Shown: positions 1-8,427, numbered from the stretch's first letter. The stretch: DNA of 63,727 bases from Brevundimonas diminuta 3F5N (GCF_900163625.1 NZ_FUIE01000080.1:1-63727); one strand, 5' to 3'. A program made the numbers and translations. The notes: generated from the letters alone by a model not told the origin.

Positions 1-123
1 GCGCCTCAATCCCGGCACGCCGGGACCCAGTAAGAGCCAAGGACGCGCACCTCAGATCAGCGCCTCAATCCCGGCGGCGTGGATGAAGCCAAAGCACTGG
101 GTCCCGGCGTCCGCCGGGATGAG
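1..123. repeat. intergenic repeat cluster at the left edge
   Basis: A 16-base block, GCGCCTCAATCCCGGC, occurs at 1-16 and again at 60-75. The segment at about 5-31 is largely the reverse complement of 96-123 (ACTGGGTCCCGGCGTCCGCC and the following bases), so the stretch can fold as a long imperfect hairpin. No coding sequence is convincing here. It resembles the short dispersed palindromic repeats common between genes in this family, but only other genomic copies could confirm that. Confidence 0.55.
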
Positions 124-143
124 CGGGTCGTGAGGGGGAGATG

Positions 144-177
144 CAAAAAGGGCCGCCGGTTCGTCCGGCGGCCCTCT
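144..177 (-). terminator. rho-independent terminator of fabI
   Basis: A perfect 10-bp stem (GGGCCGCCGG at 150-159 with CCGGCGGCCC at 165-174) has a 5-base loop. On the minus strand it is followed by a T5 run. It lies just past the fabI stop codon. Confidence 0.85.
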
Positions 178-200
178 GTCTGTCCGAAACCCGGTCGGGC

Positions 201-1022
201 TTAGCCTTCCATGTCGTCCGGCAGGCCGACGGCGTGGAAGCCGGCGTCGACGTGGACGACTTCGCCCGTGGTCGAGCGGCCCAGGTCCGAGCACAGCCAC
301 AGGGCGGCGCCGGCGACGCCTTCCATCGAGGTCTCTTCCTTGATCAGCGAGAACTGGGCCGACTTGGAGTGCAGGCCGCGCCCGCCCGAGATGCCGGCCA
401 GCGACAGGGTGCGCATGGCGCCCGCCGAGATGGCGTTGACGCGGATGTTCTTCGGACCCAGATCGCGGGCGATATAGCGCGTCGCGGCTTCCAGGGCGGC
501 CTTGGCCACGCCCATGGTGTTGTAGTTCGGAATGACCCGCTCGGACCCGAGATAGGTCAGGGTGATCATCGCGCCGCCGTTGGGCATCAGCCTGGCCGAA
601 CGCTTGGCCACGTCGACGAAGCTGAAGGCCGAGATGTTCATGGCCAGCAGGAAGCTGTCGCGGGTGGTGTTGTCGACGAAGGAGCCCTTCAGCTCGTCCT
701 TGTTGGCGAAGGCCACCGAGTGGACGACGAAGTCGATCGTGCCGAATTCCTTCTCCAGCTCGGCGAAGGCGGCGTCCATGGAGGCGTCGTCGGTGACGTC
801 GGCCTGGATCAGCAGCTTGGCGCCGACGCTTTCAGCCAGGGGGCGCACGCGGCGCTCAAGACCCTCGCCCAGGTAGGTGAAGGCCAGCTCGGCGCCCTGG
901 GCGGCCAACTGCGAGGCGATGCCCCAGGCGATGGAGCTGGAGTTCGCGACCCCCATGATCAGGCCCTTCTTGCCCTTCATGAGGTCTCCGGTGGGCATGT
1001 CCCAGCCTTCGCTCGTCGCCAT
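201..1022 (-). CDS. fabI: enoyl-[acyl-carrier-protein] reductase (NADH), FabI
   Basis: This is the last reductive step of each type II fatty-acid elongation cycle: NADH-dependent reduction of trans-2-enoyl-ACP in the cytoplasm. The 273-residue protein is an atypical short-chain dehydrogenase. A FabI-type nucleotide loop, GVANSSSIAWG, lies at residues 24-34. The catalytic pattern Y157...Y167-x6-K174 (within NYNTMGVAK) is intact, and the substrate-loop motif SAGAMRTL follows. Length is normal for the family. The start at 1022 is supported by a GGAGA about 10 bases upstream. The gene is monocistronic, divergent from the DUF2794 gene, and ends at a strong terminator. Confidence 0.95.
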   Translation of the reverse strand: MATSEGWDMPTGDLMKGKKGLIMGVANSSSIAWGIASQLAAQGAELAFTYLGEGLERRVRPLAESVGAKLLIQADVTDDASMDAAFAELEKEFGTIDFVVHSVAFANKDELKGSFVDNTTRDSFLLAMNISAFSFVDVAKRSARLMPNGGAMITLTYLGSERVIPNYNTMGVAKAALEAATRYIARDLGPKNIRVNAISAGAMRTLSLAGISGGRGLHSKSAQFSLIKEETSMEGVAGAALWLCSDLGRSTTGEVVHVDAGFHAVGLPDDMEG

Positions 1023-1152
1023 GGGTTCGTCTCCGTATCTAGAACTTGTTCCGCCTTTTGGACGGGCGCGCGGCGGGTGACAAGCGTTCAGGCCCTGATC
1101 CGCTTCCTGATCCGTCGCTGGCGTTTCGCGGCGAGCGGCCTAAGTTGTAGGC

Positions 1153-1494
1153 ATGAGCTTCGACGTCGACAGTCCGAATGCGCAACCGGAGGCGGGGCCG
1201 GTCTTCTTCGACCGCCGCGAACTGGACCAGATGCTGCGGGTCTATGGGCGGATGGTGGCGGCGGGCGAATGGCGCGACTACGCCATGGCCGGCCAGAAGG
1301 ATCGCGCCGAGTTCGCCGTCTTCCGCCGCCACGGCGACGCGCCGCTCTACCGTATCGAGAAGCGCCCGGCCCTGCGGCTGAAACAGGGTCAGTGGGCCGT
1401 GATCGGCGAGGGCGGCCATGTGCTGAAACGCGGCCGCGACCTGGCCCAGGTGCTGCGTGTCTTCGACAGCCGAAAGTTCACGGTGGTGGAGTAG
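1153..1494 (+). CDS. DUF2794 family protein
   Basis: A 113-residue soluble protein that I recognise as the small alphaproteobacterial family DUF2794; its function is unknown. There is no signal peptide or membrane segment. It is rich in charged residues, with a core of alternating hydrophobic strands (AEFAVFRR, LYRIEKRP) and a C-terminal LRVFDSRKF. No catalytic motif is evident. It is transcribed divergently from fabI across 130 bases and converges on the Bax-inhibitor gene, separated by a bidirectional terminator. The family call is from memory of the sequence pattern. The reading frame is well supported by codon position bias. Confidence 0.8.
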   Translation: MSFDVDSPNAQPEAGPVFFDRRELDQMLRVYGRMVAAGEWRDYAMAGQKDRAEFAVFRRHGDAPLYRIEKRPALRLKQGQWAVIGEGGHVLKRGRDLAQVLRVFDSRKFTVVE

Positions 1495-1515
1495 GGCGGA
1501 AGGAGAGGGCCAAAG

Positions 1516-1547
1516 AAAAGGCCCCGACGTCGCCGTCGAGGCCTTTT
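1516..1547. terminator. bidirectional terminator
   Basis: AAAAGGCC...GGCCTTTT flanks an inner CGACG/CGTCG stem, giving a hairpin with A and T tails on both sides. It sits between the convergent DUF2794 and Bax-inhibitor genes and can serve both. Confidence 0.85.
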
Positions 1548-1568
1548 CCGTTAGGACTTGCGAAGCCC

Positions 1569-2315
1569 CTATTCGCGGCTGCCCATGAAGGCCAGCAGGA
1601 ACTGGAACAGGTTGATGAAGTTGATGAACAGGCTCAGGGCGCCGAAGCCCGTGGCCACGCCCATCGCGTTCTTGTCGCCGCCGAGGGCGTAGTAGGTCAT
1701 CTTCAGGCGCTGGGTGTCATAGGCGATCAGACCCGAGAAGATCAGCACGCCGGCGCCCGAGATGATCAGGTACATCACGCCCGACTGCATGAAGATGTTC
1801 ACGATCGAGGCGATGACCAGGCCGATCACGCCCATGATCAGGAAGGTGCCCATGCCGGTCAGGTCCTTCTTGGTCGTGTAGCCGACCAGGCTCAGACCCG
1901 CGAAGGCGGCAGCCGTGACGAAGAAGGTCGAGGCCAGCGAACCGTTGGTGTAGCGCAGGAACAGCACGCCCAGGCCCGCGCCGATGGTGGCGACCACGGC
2001 CCAGTAGAGCATGTTCACGCCCTTGGCCGTCGGGTTCTTCATGAAGAACATCGAGCCGAACAGCATGACCAGCGGCGAGAACTGGACGATCATGCCCAGC
2101 ATCGTCAGGCCGATACGGCCGTCGTCCATGCGGGCGAACAGCAGTTGCTGCACCGCCGGGACGTTGCCGGTGACGTAGGCCAGGACGCCCGCGACGACCA
2201 GACCGATCGCCAGCTTGTTGTAGACGCCCAGCATGAAGGCGCGCAGACCGGCATCGACGGACATGTCCGCCGACTGCGGAAGCGGGCGCGCATAGCCGTT
2301 GTTGAAATCGCTCAT
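1569..2315 (-). CDS. Bax inhibitor-1 / YccA family membrane protein
   Basis: A 248-residue integral membrane protein of the Bax inhibitor-1 (TMBIM, PF01027) family, with about seven hydrophobic segments from residue 30 to the C-terminus. The bacterial members are inner-membrane proteins; YetJ of Bacillus is a pH-sensitive calcium leak channel and YccA of E. coli modulates FtsH. Family hallmarks visible are LRAFMLGVYNKLAIGL near the N-terminus and GLIAYDTQRLKM in the sixth-segment region. The start at 2315 is chosen because GGAGA lies about 11 bases upstream; an upstream in-frame extension is not supported. Substrate and role here are unknown. Confidence 0.9.
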   Translation of the reverse strand: MSDFNNGYARPLPQSADMSVDAGLRAFMLGVYNKLAIGLVVAGVLAYVTGNVPAVQQLLFARMDDGRIGLTMLGMIVQFSPLVMLFGSMFFMKNPTAKGVNMLYWAVVATIGAGLGVLFLRYTNGSLASTFFVTAAAFAGLSLVGYTTKKDLTGMGTFLIMGVIGLVIASIVNIFMQSGVMYLIISGAGVLIFSGLIAYDTQRLKMTYYALGGDKNAMGVATGFGALSLFINFINLFQFLLAFMGSRE

Positions 2316-2441
2316 CGCGAAAGAAGTCTCCCATTCGGCCAGGAATGTCCCGACCTTTGGCTGAAATATCGGGACGCTGAGGCGTCCTTGCAAGAAAAAC
2401 CGGACTTCCGGCCGCCGGTTCCGCCCGCTACCAAGGGTCGC

Positions 2442-2981
2442 ATGTTACGCCTGTTCACCGCCATCGTCATTCCCGAGGACGTCGCCGAGACCCTGGCGCG
2501 CCGCCAATCCGGCCTGCCCGGCGCGCGCTGGCGGCCGCTGGACGCCCTACACGTCACCCTGGCTTTCTATGGCGAGGCGTCCGAGCGCACGGCTGATGAC
2601 CTGGCCTCGGAGCTGACGCGGGCCGAGGGCGGGGGGGCGTTCGAGATCACCCTGAACGGCGTCGGCGCCTTCGGCGACAACCACCGCAGCCATACCCTAT
2701 GGGCGGGTCTGGAGCGGTCCGAGCCGCTGAACGTCCTGGCCGGGCGTTGCCGGTCGGCGGGCGAGCGGGCGGGCGTTCCGCCGGAGAAGCGCGAATACCG
2801 GCCGCACGTCACCCTGGCCTATCTGAAGCCCCAGGCGAATCCTGATCGCATCGGCGCCTGGATCACCGGACACAATCTGCTGAAGTCGCCGCCGATCCGC
2901 GTGGATCGCTTCGGCCTCTATTCCAGCGTCCTGACCGGCGACGGCAGCGTCTACACCCTGGAACGCGAGTATCTATTGTGA
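2442..2981 (+). CDS. thpR: RNA 2',3'-cyclic phosphodiesterase (2H family)
   Basis: A 179-residue 2H phosphoesterase (LigT/ThpR). It carries the two diagnostic HxTL motifs, HVTL at residues 37-40 and HVTL at 122-125, which form the bilobed active site. Family members open 2',3'-cyclic phosphate ends on RNA and were first described as 2'-5' RNA ligases. The length is standard. The true gene is only the 3' end of a much longer open frame; the ATG at 2442 begins the family-typical MLRLFTAIVIP. Its stop codon overlaps the GTG start of the next gene (GTGA), so the two are probably translationally coupled. Confidence 0.92.
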   Translation: MLRLFTAIVIPEDVAETLARRQSGLPGARWRPLDALHVTLAFYGEASERTADDLASELTRAEGGGAFEITLNGVGAFGDNHRSHTLWAGLERSEPLNVLAGRCRSAGERAGVPPEKREYRPHVTLAYLKPQANPDRIGAWITGHNLLKSPPIRVDRFGLYSSVLTGDGSVYTLEREYLL

Positions 2982-3559
2982 TCGACCGCCCGATATCGCC
3001 TCCCTCGTCTCCCTTGGGCCCCACGCTGGAGACGGAACGCCTGTTCCTGCGTCCGCCGACGCTGGAGGATTTTCCGCGCTGGGCTGACTTCATGAGCGAC
3101 CCCGAGACGACGCGCTTCATCGGCGGGGTGCAATCCCGGCATGAGGTATGGCGCGGCATCGCCTCGGTCGCGGGCATGTGGGCGCTGCACGGCGAGGGCA
3201 TGTTCTCGTTGATCGAGAAGGCGACCGGCCTGTGGATGGGGCGCATCGGGCCGCTGCATCCCTATGGCTGGCCGGGCCGCGAGGTGGGCTGGAGCCTGCA
3301 CCGCGACGCCACGGGCAAGGGCTACGCGATCGAGGCCGCCGCCGCGACGATGGACTACGCCTGCGACGTGCTGGACTGGCCGGACGTCATCCACTGCATC
3401 GATCCCGACAACCGGGCGTCGGAGAAGGTGGCCGAGCGGCTGGGCTCGACCAATCGCGGGCCGGGCGTCATGCCGCCGCCGTTTCATGAGCACGCGGTCA
3501 ACCTATGGGGCCAGACGCGGGACGAGTGGCGGGTGAACCGTTTGAAGCTGGCTCGCTGA
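2978..3559 (+). CDS. GNAT-family N-acetyltransferase, RimJ/RimL type
   Basis: A 193-residue acetyl-CoA-dependent N-acetyltransferase of the RimJ/RimL-like branch. It opens with the typical ETERLFLRPPTLEDF and has the strand-loop region around GWSLHRDATGKGYAIEAA, where the pyrophosphate of CoA binds. A conserved ASEKVAERLG helix follows. Translation probably starts at GTG 2978, overlapping the thpR stop. The acceptor substrate cannot be read from sequence; related proteins modify ribosomal-protein N-termini, antibiotics or small metabolites. A short hairpin of the CTCCTCCCC...GGGGAGGA type follows the stop at about 3562-3588. Confidence 0.88.
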   Translation: MIDRPISPPSSPLGPTLETERLFLRPPTLEDFPRWADFMSDPETTRFIGGVQSRHEVWRGIASVAGMWALHGEGMFSLIEKATGLWMGRIGPLHPYGWPGREVGWSLHRDATGKGYAIEAAAATMDYACDVLDWPDVIHCIDPDNRASEKVAERLGSTNRGPGVMPPPFHEHAVNLWGQTRDEWRVNRLKLAR

Positions 3560-3601
3560 TCTTCTCCTCCCCATGAAGCGGGGAGGAAACGCTTGCAGCT
3601 G

Positions 3602-3616
3602 GAACATAGGCGGAAC
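3602..3616. promoter_or_regulatory. LexA (SOS) box upstream of mmcB
   Basis: GAAC at 3602-3605 and GAAC at 3613-3616 are separated by exactly seven bases. This is the direct-repeat LexA box (GTTC-N7-GTTC read on the other strand) of alphaproteobacteria. It ends 11 bases before the mmcB ATG, where repressor binding would block transcription or early elongation. Confidence 0.85.
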
Positions 3617-3627
3617 ATAAAGGCGGC

Positions 3628-4074
3628 ATGGCCGCTGCCGCGCTACACCTCGAACTGGTCTTCAGCCGCCCGGAGACGACCCTGTCGGTCACGCGGGGCG
3701 CGGCGCGGCTGATGCTGGACATGGGCTATGCGCCCCTGCTGGAGGTCTGCCTGCCTAACGGACGGCGCGCCGACGTCATGGCTCTGGGGCCCAAGGGCGA
3801 CATCATTATCTGCGAGGTGAAGTCGGGGGTCGACGACTATCGCGTCGACCGCAAATGGCAGGAGTACGGCCCCTTCTGCGACGCCTTCTACTTCGCCGTC
3901 GCGCCGGAGTTTCCTGAAGGCGTCCTGCCCGACGAACCCGGCCTGATCGTCGCCGACGGCTTCGGCGGGGCGGTGGTGCGCGAGGCGATCGCCACGCCCC
4001 TGGCCCCCGCACGCCGCAAGGCCTTGACCCTGGCCTTCGCGCGCCTGGGCGCGCTCAGGACGATGCGGGACTGA
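3628..4074 (+). CDS. mmcB: MmcB family DNA repair protein (PD-(D/E)xK nuclease fold)
   Basis: A 148-residue protein of the MmcB family (formerly DUF1052). In Caulobacter mmcB is an SOS-regulated gene needed for resistance to mitomycin C. The sequence shows a compact restriction-endonuclease-like core: E39 in LLEV, D49 in RRADV, and E63-x-K65 in ICEVKSG, the PD-(D/E)xK signature. This supports a DNA-acting nuclease role, though biochemical activity is inference. A GAAC-N7-GAAC box directly upstream predicts LexA control. AAAGG lies 4 bases before the ATG. The gene converges on the metallopeptidase gene with only 4 bases between stops. Confidence 0.92.
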   Translation: MAAAALHLELVFSRPETTLSVTRGAARLMLDMGYAPLLEVCLPNGRRADVMALGPKGDIIICEVKSGVDDYRVDRKWQEYGPFCDAFYFAVAPEFPEGVLPDEPGLIVADGFGGAVVREAIATPLAPARRKALTLAFARLGALRTMRD

Positions 4075-4078
4075 AGCC

Positions 4079-4822
4079 CTATCCGCCCACGGCGTGCAGG
4101 GCCGCGCCGTGTTCACGCAGCCAGCGGCGGTGCGGGCGGGGGTCGCCGATCAGGCGCGCCACGACGGACCAGTAGGCGGGGCTGTGGTCGGCGTGGACCA
4201 GATGGGCGACCTCGTGCGCGGCCAGGTAGTCGGCCACGGCGGGCGGGGCCATGATGACGCGCCAGGAATAACGGATCGAGCGATTGTGCGGACTGCACGA
4301 GCCCCAGCGCGAGCGGGTGTCGACGATGGACACCTTCACCGGCTTCTGGCCCAGCGTCTTCAGATGGACTTCGGTTCGCTCGACTAGAAAGTCGCGCGCG
4401 GCGCGACGAAACCAGTTCTCGATGCGACGAGAGAAGGCCTCGCCTTCGCCGCCCGAGCGCAGCAACGGCCCCGCGGCCGTCTCGATCAGGCGCGCCGCCC
4501 CTGCGCCGCCTGTGGCCTCCAGCCGCAAGGGCCGTCCCAGCCAGGTCACGATTGCGCCCGGCTCAAACGCCAGGGTGTCGACCCGCGCGGCCAGCCGTTC
4601 GGCGATCCATCCGGCCTTTGTGCGAGCGAAGGCCACGACCTCGCCCAGGCGCCGCTCGCTAGGCGCCACGGCCACGGCCTCGCCCGCGCGGGCGTCGATG
4701 CGGATCGACAGCCTTCGCGCGCGCGGATTGACCGACAGTCTCAGGGCGCCGCCGCCCTCAAGCGGCAGACGCTGACCGTTCCGGTACGACACTGAGGTCT
4801 TCGTTCTGAGCGATGAAGTCAC
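4079..4822 (-). CDS. YgjP-like (DUF45/WLM-type) zinc metallopeptidase
   Basis: A predicted 247-residue zinc metalloprotein of the DUF45 / YgjP family, annotated in many genomes as an M48-family metallopeptidase. The zinc motif HEVAH is at residues 203-207, with a further histidine in HSPAYW (about 213), preceded by the family block SRWGSCS at 171-177. There is no signal peptide, so it is cytoplasmic. The start is uncertain: GTG at 4822 overlaps the phaZ 3' end by 65 bases, while an in-frame GTG at 4792 reduces the overlap. Neither has a good ribosome-binding site, so coupling to phaZ translation is likely. The substrate is unknown. Confidence 0.85.
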   Translation of the reverse strand: MTSSLRTKTSVSYRNGQRLPLEGGGALRLSVNPRARRLSIRIDARAGEAVAVAPSERRLGEVVAFARTKAGWIAERLAARVDTLAFEPGAIVTWLGRPLRLEATGGAGAARLIETAAGPLLRSGGEGEAFSRRIENWFRRAARDFLVERTEVHLKTLGQKPVKVSIVDTRSRWGSCSPHNRSIRYSWRVIMAPPAVADYLAAHEVAHLVHADHSPAYWSVVARLIGDPRPHRRWLREHGAALHAVGG

Positions 4823-6038
4823 GCACGCGCGGATAGATCTCCTCGCGGAACCGGCGGCCGTTGAAGACGCCGTAGTGGCCGACCTTGGGCTGGACGTAGA
4901 GCAGGCGCCGGTCGTCGGGAATGTTGGGCGTCAGGCCGTGCGCGGCCTGGGTCTGGCCCACGCCGGAGATGTCGTCCATCTCGCCCTCGATGGTGGCCAG
5001 GCCGATGTCGGTGATCGCCGTCAGATCGACCGTCTCGCCGCGATGCTGCAACAGGCCGCGCGGCAGCAGGTGCTGCTGGAAGACGATGTCGATGGTCTGG
5101 AGATAGAATTCCTCGGTCAGGTCCAGCACTGACAGATATTCGTCGTAGAACTGCTCGTGCTTCTCGACCCCGTCGCCGTCGCCCGCCACCAGATCCTCGA
5201 AATAGCGGCGATGGGCGTCGACGTGCTTGTCCTCGTTCATCGACATGAAGCTGTAGAGCTGGACAAAGCCCGGATAGACCCGCCGTCCGACGCCCGGATA
5301 GGGCCAGGGCACGGTGTGGATCATGTTCGACTTGAACCAGGTGAAGGGCTTTTCCTCGGCCAACTGGTTCGTCACCGTCGGCGACAGTCGGGCGTCGATG
5401 GGCGAGCCCATGAAGGTCATGGAGGCGGGCCGGTTCGGGTCGTTCTCGGCCGCCATCACGGCGCAGGCCGCCAGCACCGGCGGCCCCGGCTGGCAGACTC
5501 CGACGACGTGGGCGCGCGGCCCGACCGCCGCCAGCATGTCGCGCACATGGTCGATGTAGTCGTTGAAGTCGAAGCGCCCTTCCAGCATCGGCACCTGGCG
5601 GGCGTTGGTCCAGTCGGTGACATAGACGTCGTGGTCCTGCAGGAAGGTCTCGACCGTGCCGCGCAGCAGGGTGGCGTAGTGGCCCGACAGCGGGGCCACG
5701 ATGACCACGGCGGGCGCCGCCGTTGGTTTGCCCGCGCGCTTCAGGTCGCCGATGTTGCGGGCGAACCGCACCAGTCGGCACCAGGGTGAGGACCAGACGA
5801 CCTGTTCGGCGGTGCGGACGGGCTTGCCCTCGATCTCGAGCGTCTCAAGACCCCAGTCGGGCTTGCCGTAGCGGCGCGTCAGGCTCTCGAACACTTCCGC
5901 CGAGGCATAGGCGGTGCGGCCGATGGCCGTGTCCGACGCCGGATTGAACGGAGAGGTCCAGAACTGGCGGGCCATCTGGGCCCCGATCCGGAACGGCGTC
6001 GCCGAATGATAGGCGAGCTCGTGAAAAGCGTAGAGCAT
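4758..6038 (-). CDS. phaZ: intracellular polyhydroxyalkanoate depolymerase
   Basis: A 426-residue intracellular depolymerase that mobilises stored poly-3-hydroxybutyrate. The N-terminus MLYAFHELAYH is typical of the family, and there is no signal peptide, as expected for the granule-associated enzyme. The nucleophile elbow is GVCQPG with Cys182 in place of serine, matching the cysteine used by the Ralstonia PhaZ1 type. The conserved C-terminal GHYGVFNGRRFREEIYPRV carries the active-site histidine. The gene implies that the organism makes PHA, although no synthase or phasin lies in the window. It overlaps the downstream metallopeptidase gene. Confidence 0.95.
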   Translation of the reverse strand: MLYAFHELAYHSATPFRIGAQMARQFWTSPFNPASDTAIGRTAYASAEVFESLTRRYGKPDWGLETLEIEGKPVRTAEQVVWSSPWCRLVRFARNIGDLKRAGKPTAAPAVVIVAPLSGHYATLLRGTVETFLQDHDVYVTDWTNARQVPMLEGRFDFNDYIDHVRDMLAAVGPRAHVVGVCQPGPPVLAACAVMAAENDPNRPASMTFMGSPIDARLSPTVTNQLAEEKPFTWFKSNMIHTVPWPYPGVGRRVYPGFVQLYSFMSMNEDKHVDAHRRYFEDLVAGDGDGVEKHEQFYDEYLSVLDLTEEFYLQTIDIVFQQHLLPRGLLQHRGETVDLTAITDIGLATIEGEMDDISGVGQTQAAHGLTPNIPDDRRLLYVQPKVGHYGVFNGRRFREEIYPRVRDFIAQNEDLSVVPERSASAA

Positions 6039-6135
6039 GAAACCCCGACTGCGGCCCCCGCCGATGCGGAACGCCGATCATACAGAGTGGTGCGCCGCAA
6101 AAAAGGCCGGTCGCGCTTCGTTCAGGGAAAGGTGA

Positions 6136-6756
6136 TCAGCCCTTCTCCATCGCGTTCTCGATCAGGGTCGCGGTGCGGCTGGGCCCCAGGTCGTGCGCCA
6201 CGGCGCTGCGGAACTGTCCGTCCGGCCCCATCAGATAGACGGTCAGGCCGTGGTTCATGGTGTAGCCCTCGCCTTCGCCGACCTTCTGATAGAAGGCGCG
6301 ATAGGCCTTGGCCGCCTGCGCCACCTGTTCCGGCGTGCCGGTCAGGCCGATGACCCCGTCAGGGAAACCGTCCGATGACAGATAGTCCTTCAGCATCTGC
6401 GGCGTGTCGCGCTCGGGGTCGATGCTGATGAAGACGATCTGCAGATCTTCAGCCTTGTCGCCCATCCGCTCCTGCACGGCGTTCAGCACGCCTAGGGTGG
6501 TGGGGCAGTAGTCGGGGCAGTAGGTGAAGCCGAAGAAGACCAGGGTCCATTTGCCGTTCAGGATCGTCTGATCAACCGTCTTGCCGTTCTGATCCGTCAG
6601 GGTGAAGTCGCCGCCGACCAGGGGCTGGCCCGTCGCGACGTCCGTGGTCTGGGCCGCCTGCTGGCGCCCGCCGACGACCACCATGGTGATCAGGCCCAGC
6701 GCCAAGGCGATGACCGCGCAGGCGGCGGCGAACAGGATCACAGGACGGCGGGGCAT
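6136..6756 (-). CDS. SCO1/SenC family copper chaperone
   Basis: A 206-residue membrane-anchored thioredoxin-fold protein of the SCO1/SenC/PrrC family, which delivers copper or reduces cysteines at the CuA site of cytochrome c oxidase. An N-terminal hydrophobic anchor (residues 6-29) is followed by a periplasmic domain with the metal-binding C80-x3-C84 (in YCPDYCPT) and H169 (MNHGLTVYLM). These are the three canonical ligands. It is transcribed divergently from regB across 89 bases. In Rhodobacter the homologous senC/prrC lies between regB and regA, so a link to respiratory redox control is likely. Confidence 0.93.
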   Translation of the reverse strand: MPRRPVILFAAACAVIALALGLITMVVVGGRQQAAQTTDVATGQPLVGGDFTLTDQNGKTVDQTILNGKWTLVFFGFTYCPDYCPTTLGVLNAVQERMGDKAEDLQIVFISIDPERDTPQMLKDYLSSDGFPDGVIGLTGTPEQVAQAAKAYRAFYQKVGEGEGYTMNHGLTVYLMGPDGQFRSAVAHDLGPSRTATLIENAMEKG

Positions 6757-6845
6757 GGCGTCTCCTCATCGGGAACGGAGGTCGTTTCGGCGGCCGCGAC
6801 ACGGCGAACCGTGCAGCCGCTCTTCGCCCGGTCTATAGAAGAGCG

Positions 6846-8357
6846 GTGAGCCCTACAGAAGCCCCCATCCCGTCGCACGCCCATCGCGAGGTCCAGCCGC
6901 ACGTCCTGACCCAGGCGGCCGGCGAACTGGCCGGTCTGCCGGAGCTGCCCCGGCGCGGGCGGGGCCTGTCGCTGCGCACCCTGATCGTGCTGCGCTGGCT
7001 GGCGGTGATCGGCCAGACCTCGGCGATCCTGACGGCCTATTTCGCCCTGCATTTCCCCCTGCCTTTGTGGGAGTGCCTGGCCGTGATCGGCGCGGGCGTG
7101 GCGATGAACCTGGCCACCATGGCGCGCGCGCGGCGCATCGACGGCAGCCTGCCCGACGGGCCGAGGACCGCCGCCCAGCTAGGTTTCGACATTCTGCAGC
7201 TGGCGACCCTGCTGGCCTTGACCGGCGGGCTGGCCAACCCCTTCTGCCTGCTGCTGGTGGCGCCCGTGACCATCGCGGCGGCGGCCCTGCCCGCGCGCCA
7301 GGCGGTGATCCTGGGCGTGATGGCGCTGATCGCCGTGGGCTTCCTCTTCTCCTGGTCCTTGCCTCTGCCGTGGCGCCTGCATGAACATCTGGAGCTGCCG
7401 GGCCTCTATCGTTTGGGGCTGGGGCTGGCGCTGGTGACGGGCGTGCTGTTCACGGCCGGCTACGCCTGGAAGGTGGCGGCCGATGCCGACAAGCTGGAGC
7501 TGGCCCTGGCCACCACCCAGGACGTGCTGCAGCGCGAACAGCGGCTGGCGGCCCTGGGCGGTCTGGCCGCCGCCGCCGCGCACGAGCTGGGCACGCCGCT
7601 GGCCACCATCCAGGTCGTCGCCAAGGAGATGCTGCGCGACGCGCCCTCGGGCAGTCCAGCAGCCGAGGACGCCGCCCTGATCCTGCAACAGGCGGAGCGT
7701 TGCCGCGCCATCCTGAAACAGTTGTCGTCCCAGCCTGAGGAAGGCGACGCCCTGTTCGCCGACATCGGCCTGAAAGCCCTGTTGGAGGAGGTGGCCGAGC
7801 CGCATCGCGGCTTCGACCTGGATTTCGATATCGCCCTGAAGATCCCGTCCGGCCAGGACGCGCCGCGCCTGCGCCGACTGCCCGAGATCGTCCACGGTCT
7901 GTCCACCCTGGTGGAGAACGCCGCCGACTTCGCCACCGCCCGCGTCCAGTTGACCGCCGTGGTCGACGCCGGGTGGATCGAGATCGACATCGTCGACGAC
8001 GGCCCCGGCTTCGCCTCCGAAATCCTGCCGCGTCTGGGCGAGCCCTATGTGACCAGCCGCCCCCAGGCTAAGGCCCGCCGCGCCCTGGCGGCCCAGATCG
8101 CCTCGGCCACGCGCCCGGCCCGCCGGGAACGCCGCGCGCCGCCGCCTCCGGTCACGGCCCCCATCGCCCCCAGCCAGGGCGGCATGGGTCTGGGCTTCTT
8201 CATCGCCCGCACCCTGCTGGAACGCTCCGGCGCCAAGGTGTCGGTGGGTGCGGGCGACGTCGCCAAGGGCCAGCCGGGGGGCGCCCGCGTCTCGGTGCGC
8301 TGGCCGCGTCAGGTGCTGGAAGTCACCGCCTCGGCCATGGAAGGCGATGGAACCTGA
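6846..8357 (+). CDS. regB: redox-sensing histidine kinase, RegB/PrrB/ActS family
   Basis: A 503-residue membrane histidine kinase of the global redox system RegBA. Roughly six membrane helices (residues 44-210) include the family-specific quinone-site heptad GGLANPF at 127-133. The H-box AAAAHELGTPLATI places the phospho-acceptor at H246, and a cysteine in ERCRAIL (C286) matches the redox-active cysteine of RegB. ATPase motifs follow: LVENAADFA (N box), DDGPGF (G1) and GGMGLGFF (G2). About 45 residues of Ala/Pro/Arg-rich linker separate G1 from G2. Start is GTG at 6846. The neighbouring SCO gene and downstream regA complete the classic set. Confidence 0.95.
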   Translation: MSPTEAPIPSHAHREVQPHVLTQAAGELAGLPELPRRGRGLSLRTLIVLRWLAVIGQTSAILTAYFALHFPLPLWECLAVIGAGVAMNLATMARARRIDGSLPDGPRTAAQLGFDILQLATLLALTGGLANPFCLLLVAPVTIAAAALPARQAVILGVMALIAVGFLFSWSLPLPWRLHEHLELPGLYRLGLGLALVTGVLFTAGYAWKVAADADKLELALATTQDVLQREQRLAALGGLAAAAAHELGTPLATIQVVAKEMLRDAPSGSPAAEDAALILQQAERCRAILKQLSSQPEEGDALFADIGLKALLEEVAEPHRGFDLDFDIALKIPSGQDAPRLRRLPEIVHGLSTLVENAADFATARVQLTAVVDAGWIEIDIVDDGPGFASEILPRLGEPYVTSRPQAKARRALAAQIASATRPARRERRAPPPPVTAPIAPSQGGMGLGFFIARTLLERSGAKVSVGAGDVAKGQPGGARVSVRWPRQVLEVTASAMEGDGT

Positions 8358-8427
8358 TGTCGCAGTCACGAGCTTGGCCCTTGACCCTGCGTCCCTGACG
8401 CACGACCTGAAACCTCAGGAGAAATAC

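Noticed and set aside
141..2440. Very long open frame (to 2981) on the plus strand
   Set aside because: Only its last 179 codons (thpR) are real. The rest is antisense to fabI and the Bax-inhibitor gene and is an artefact of high GC.
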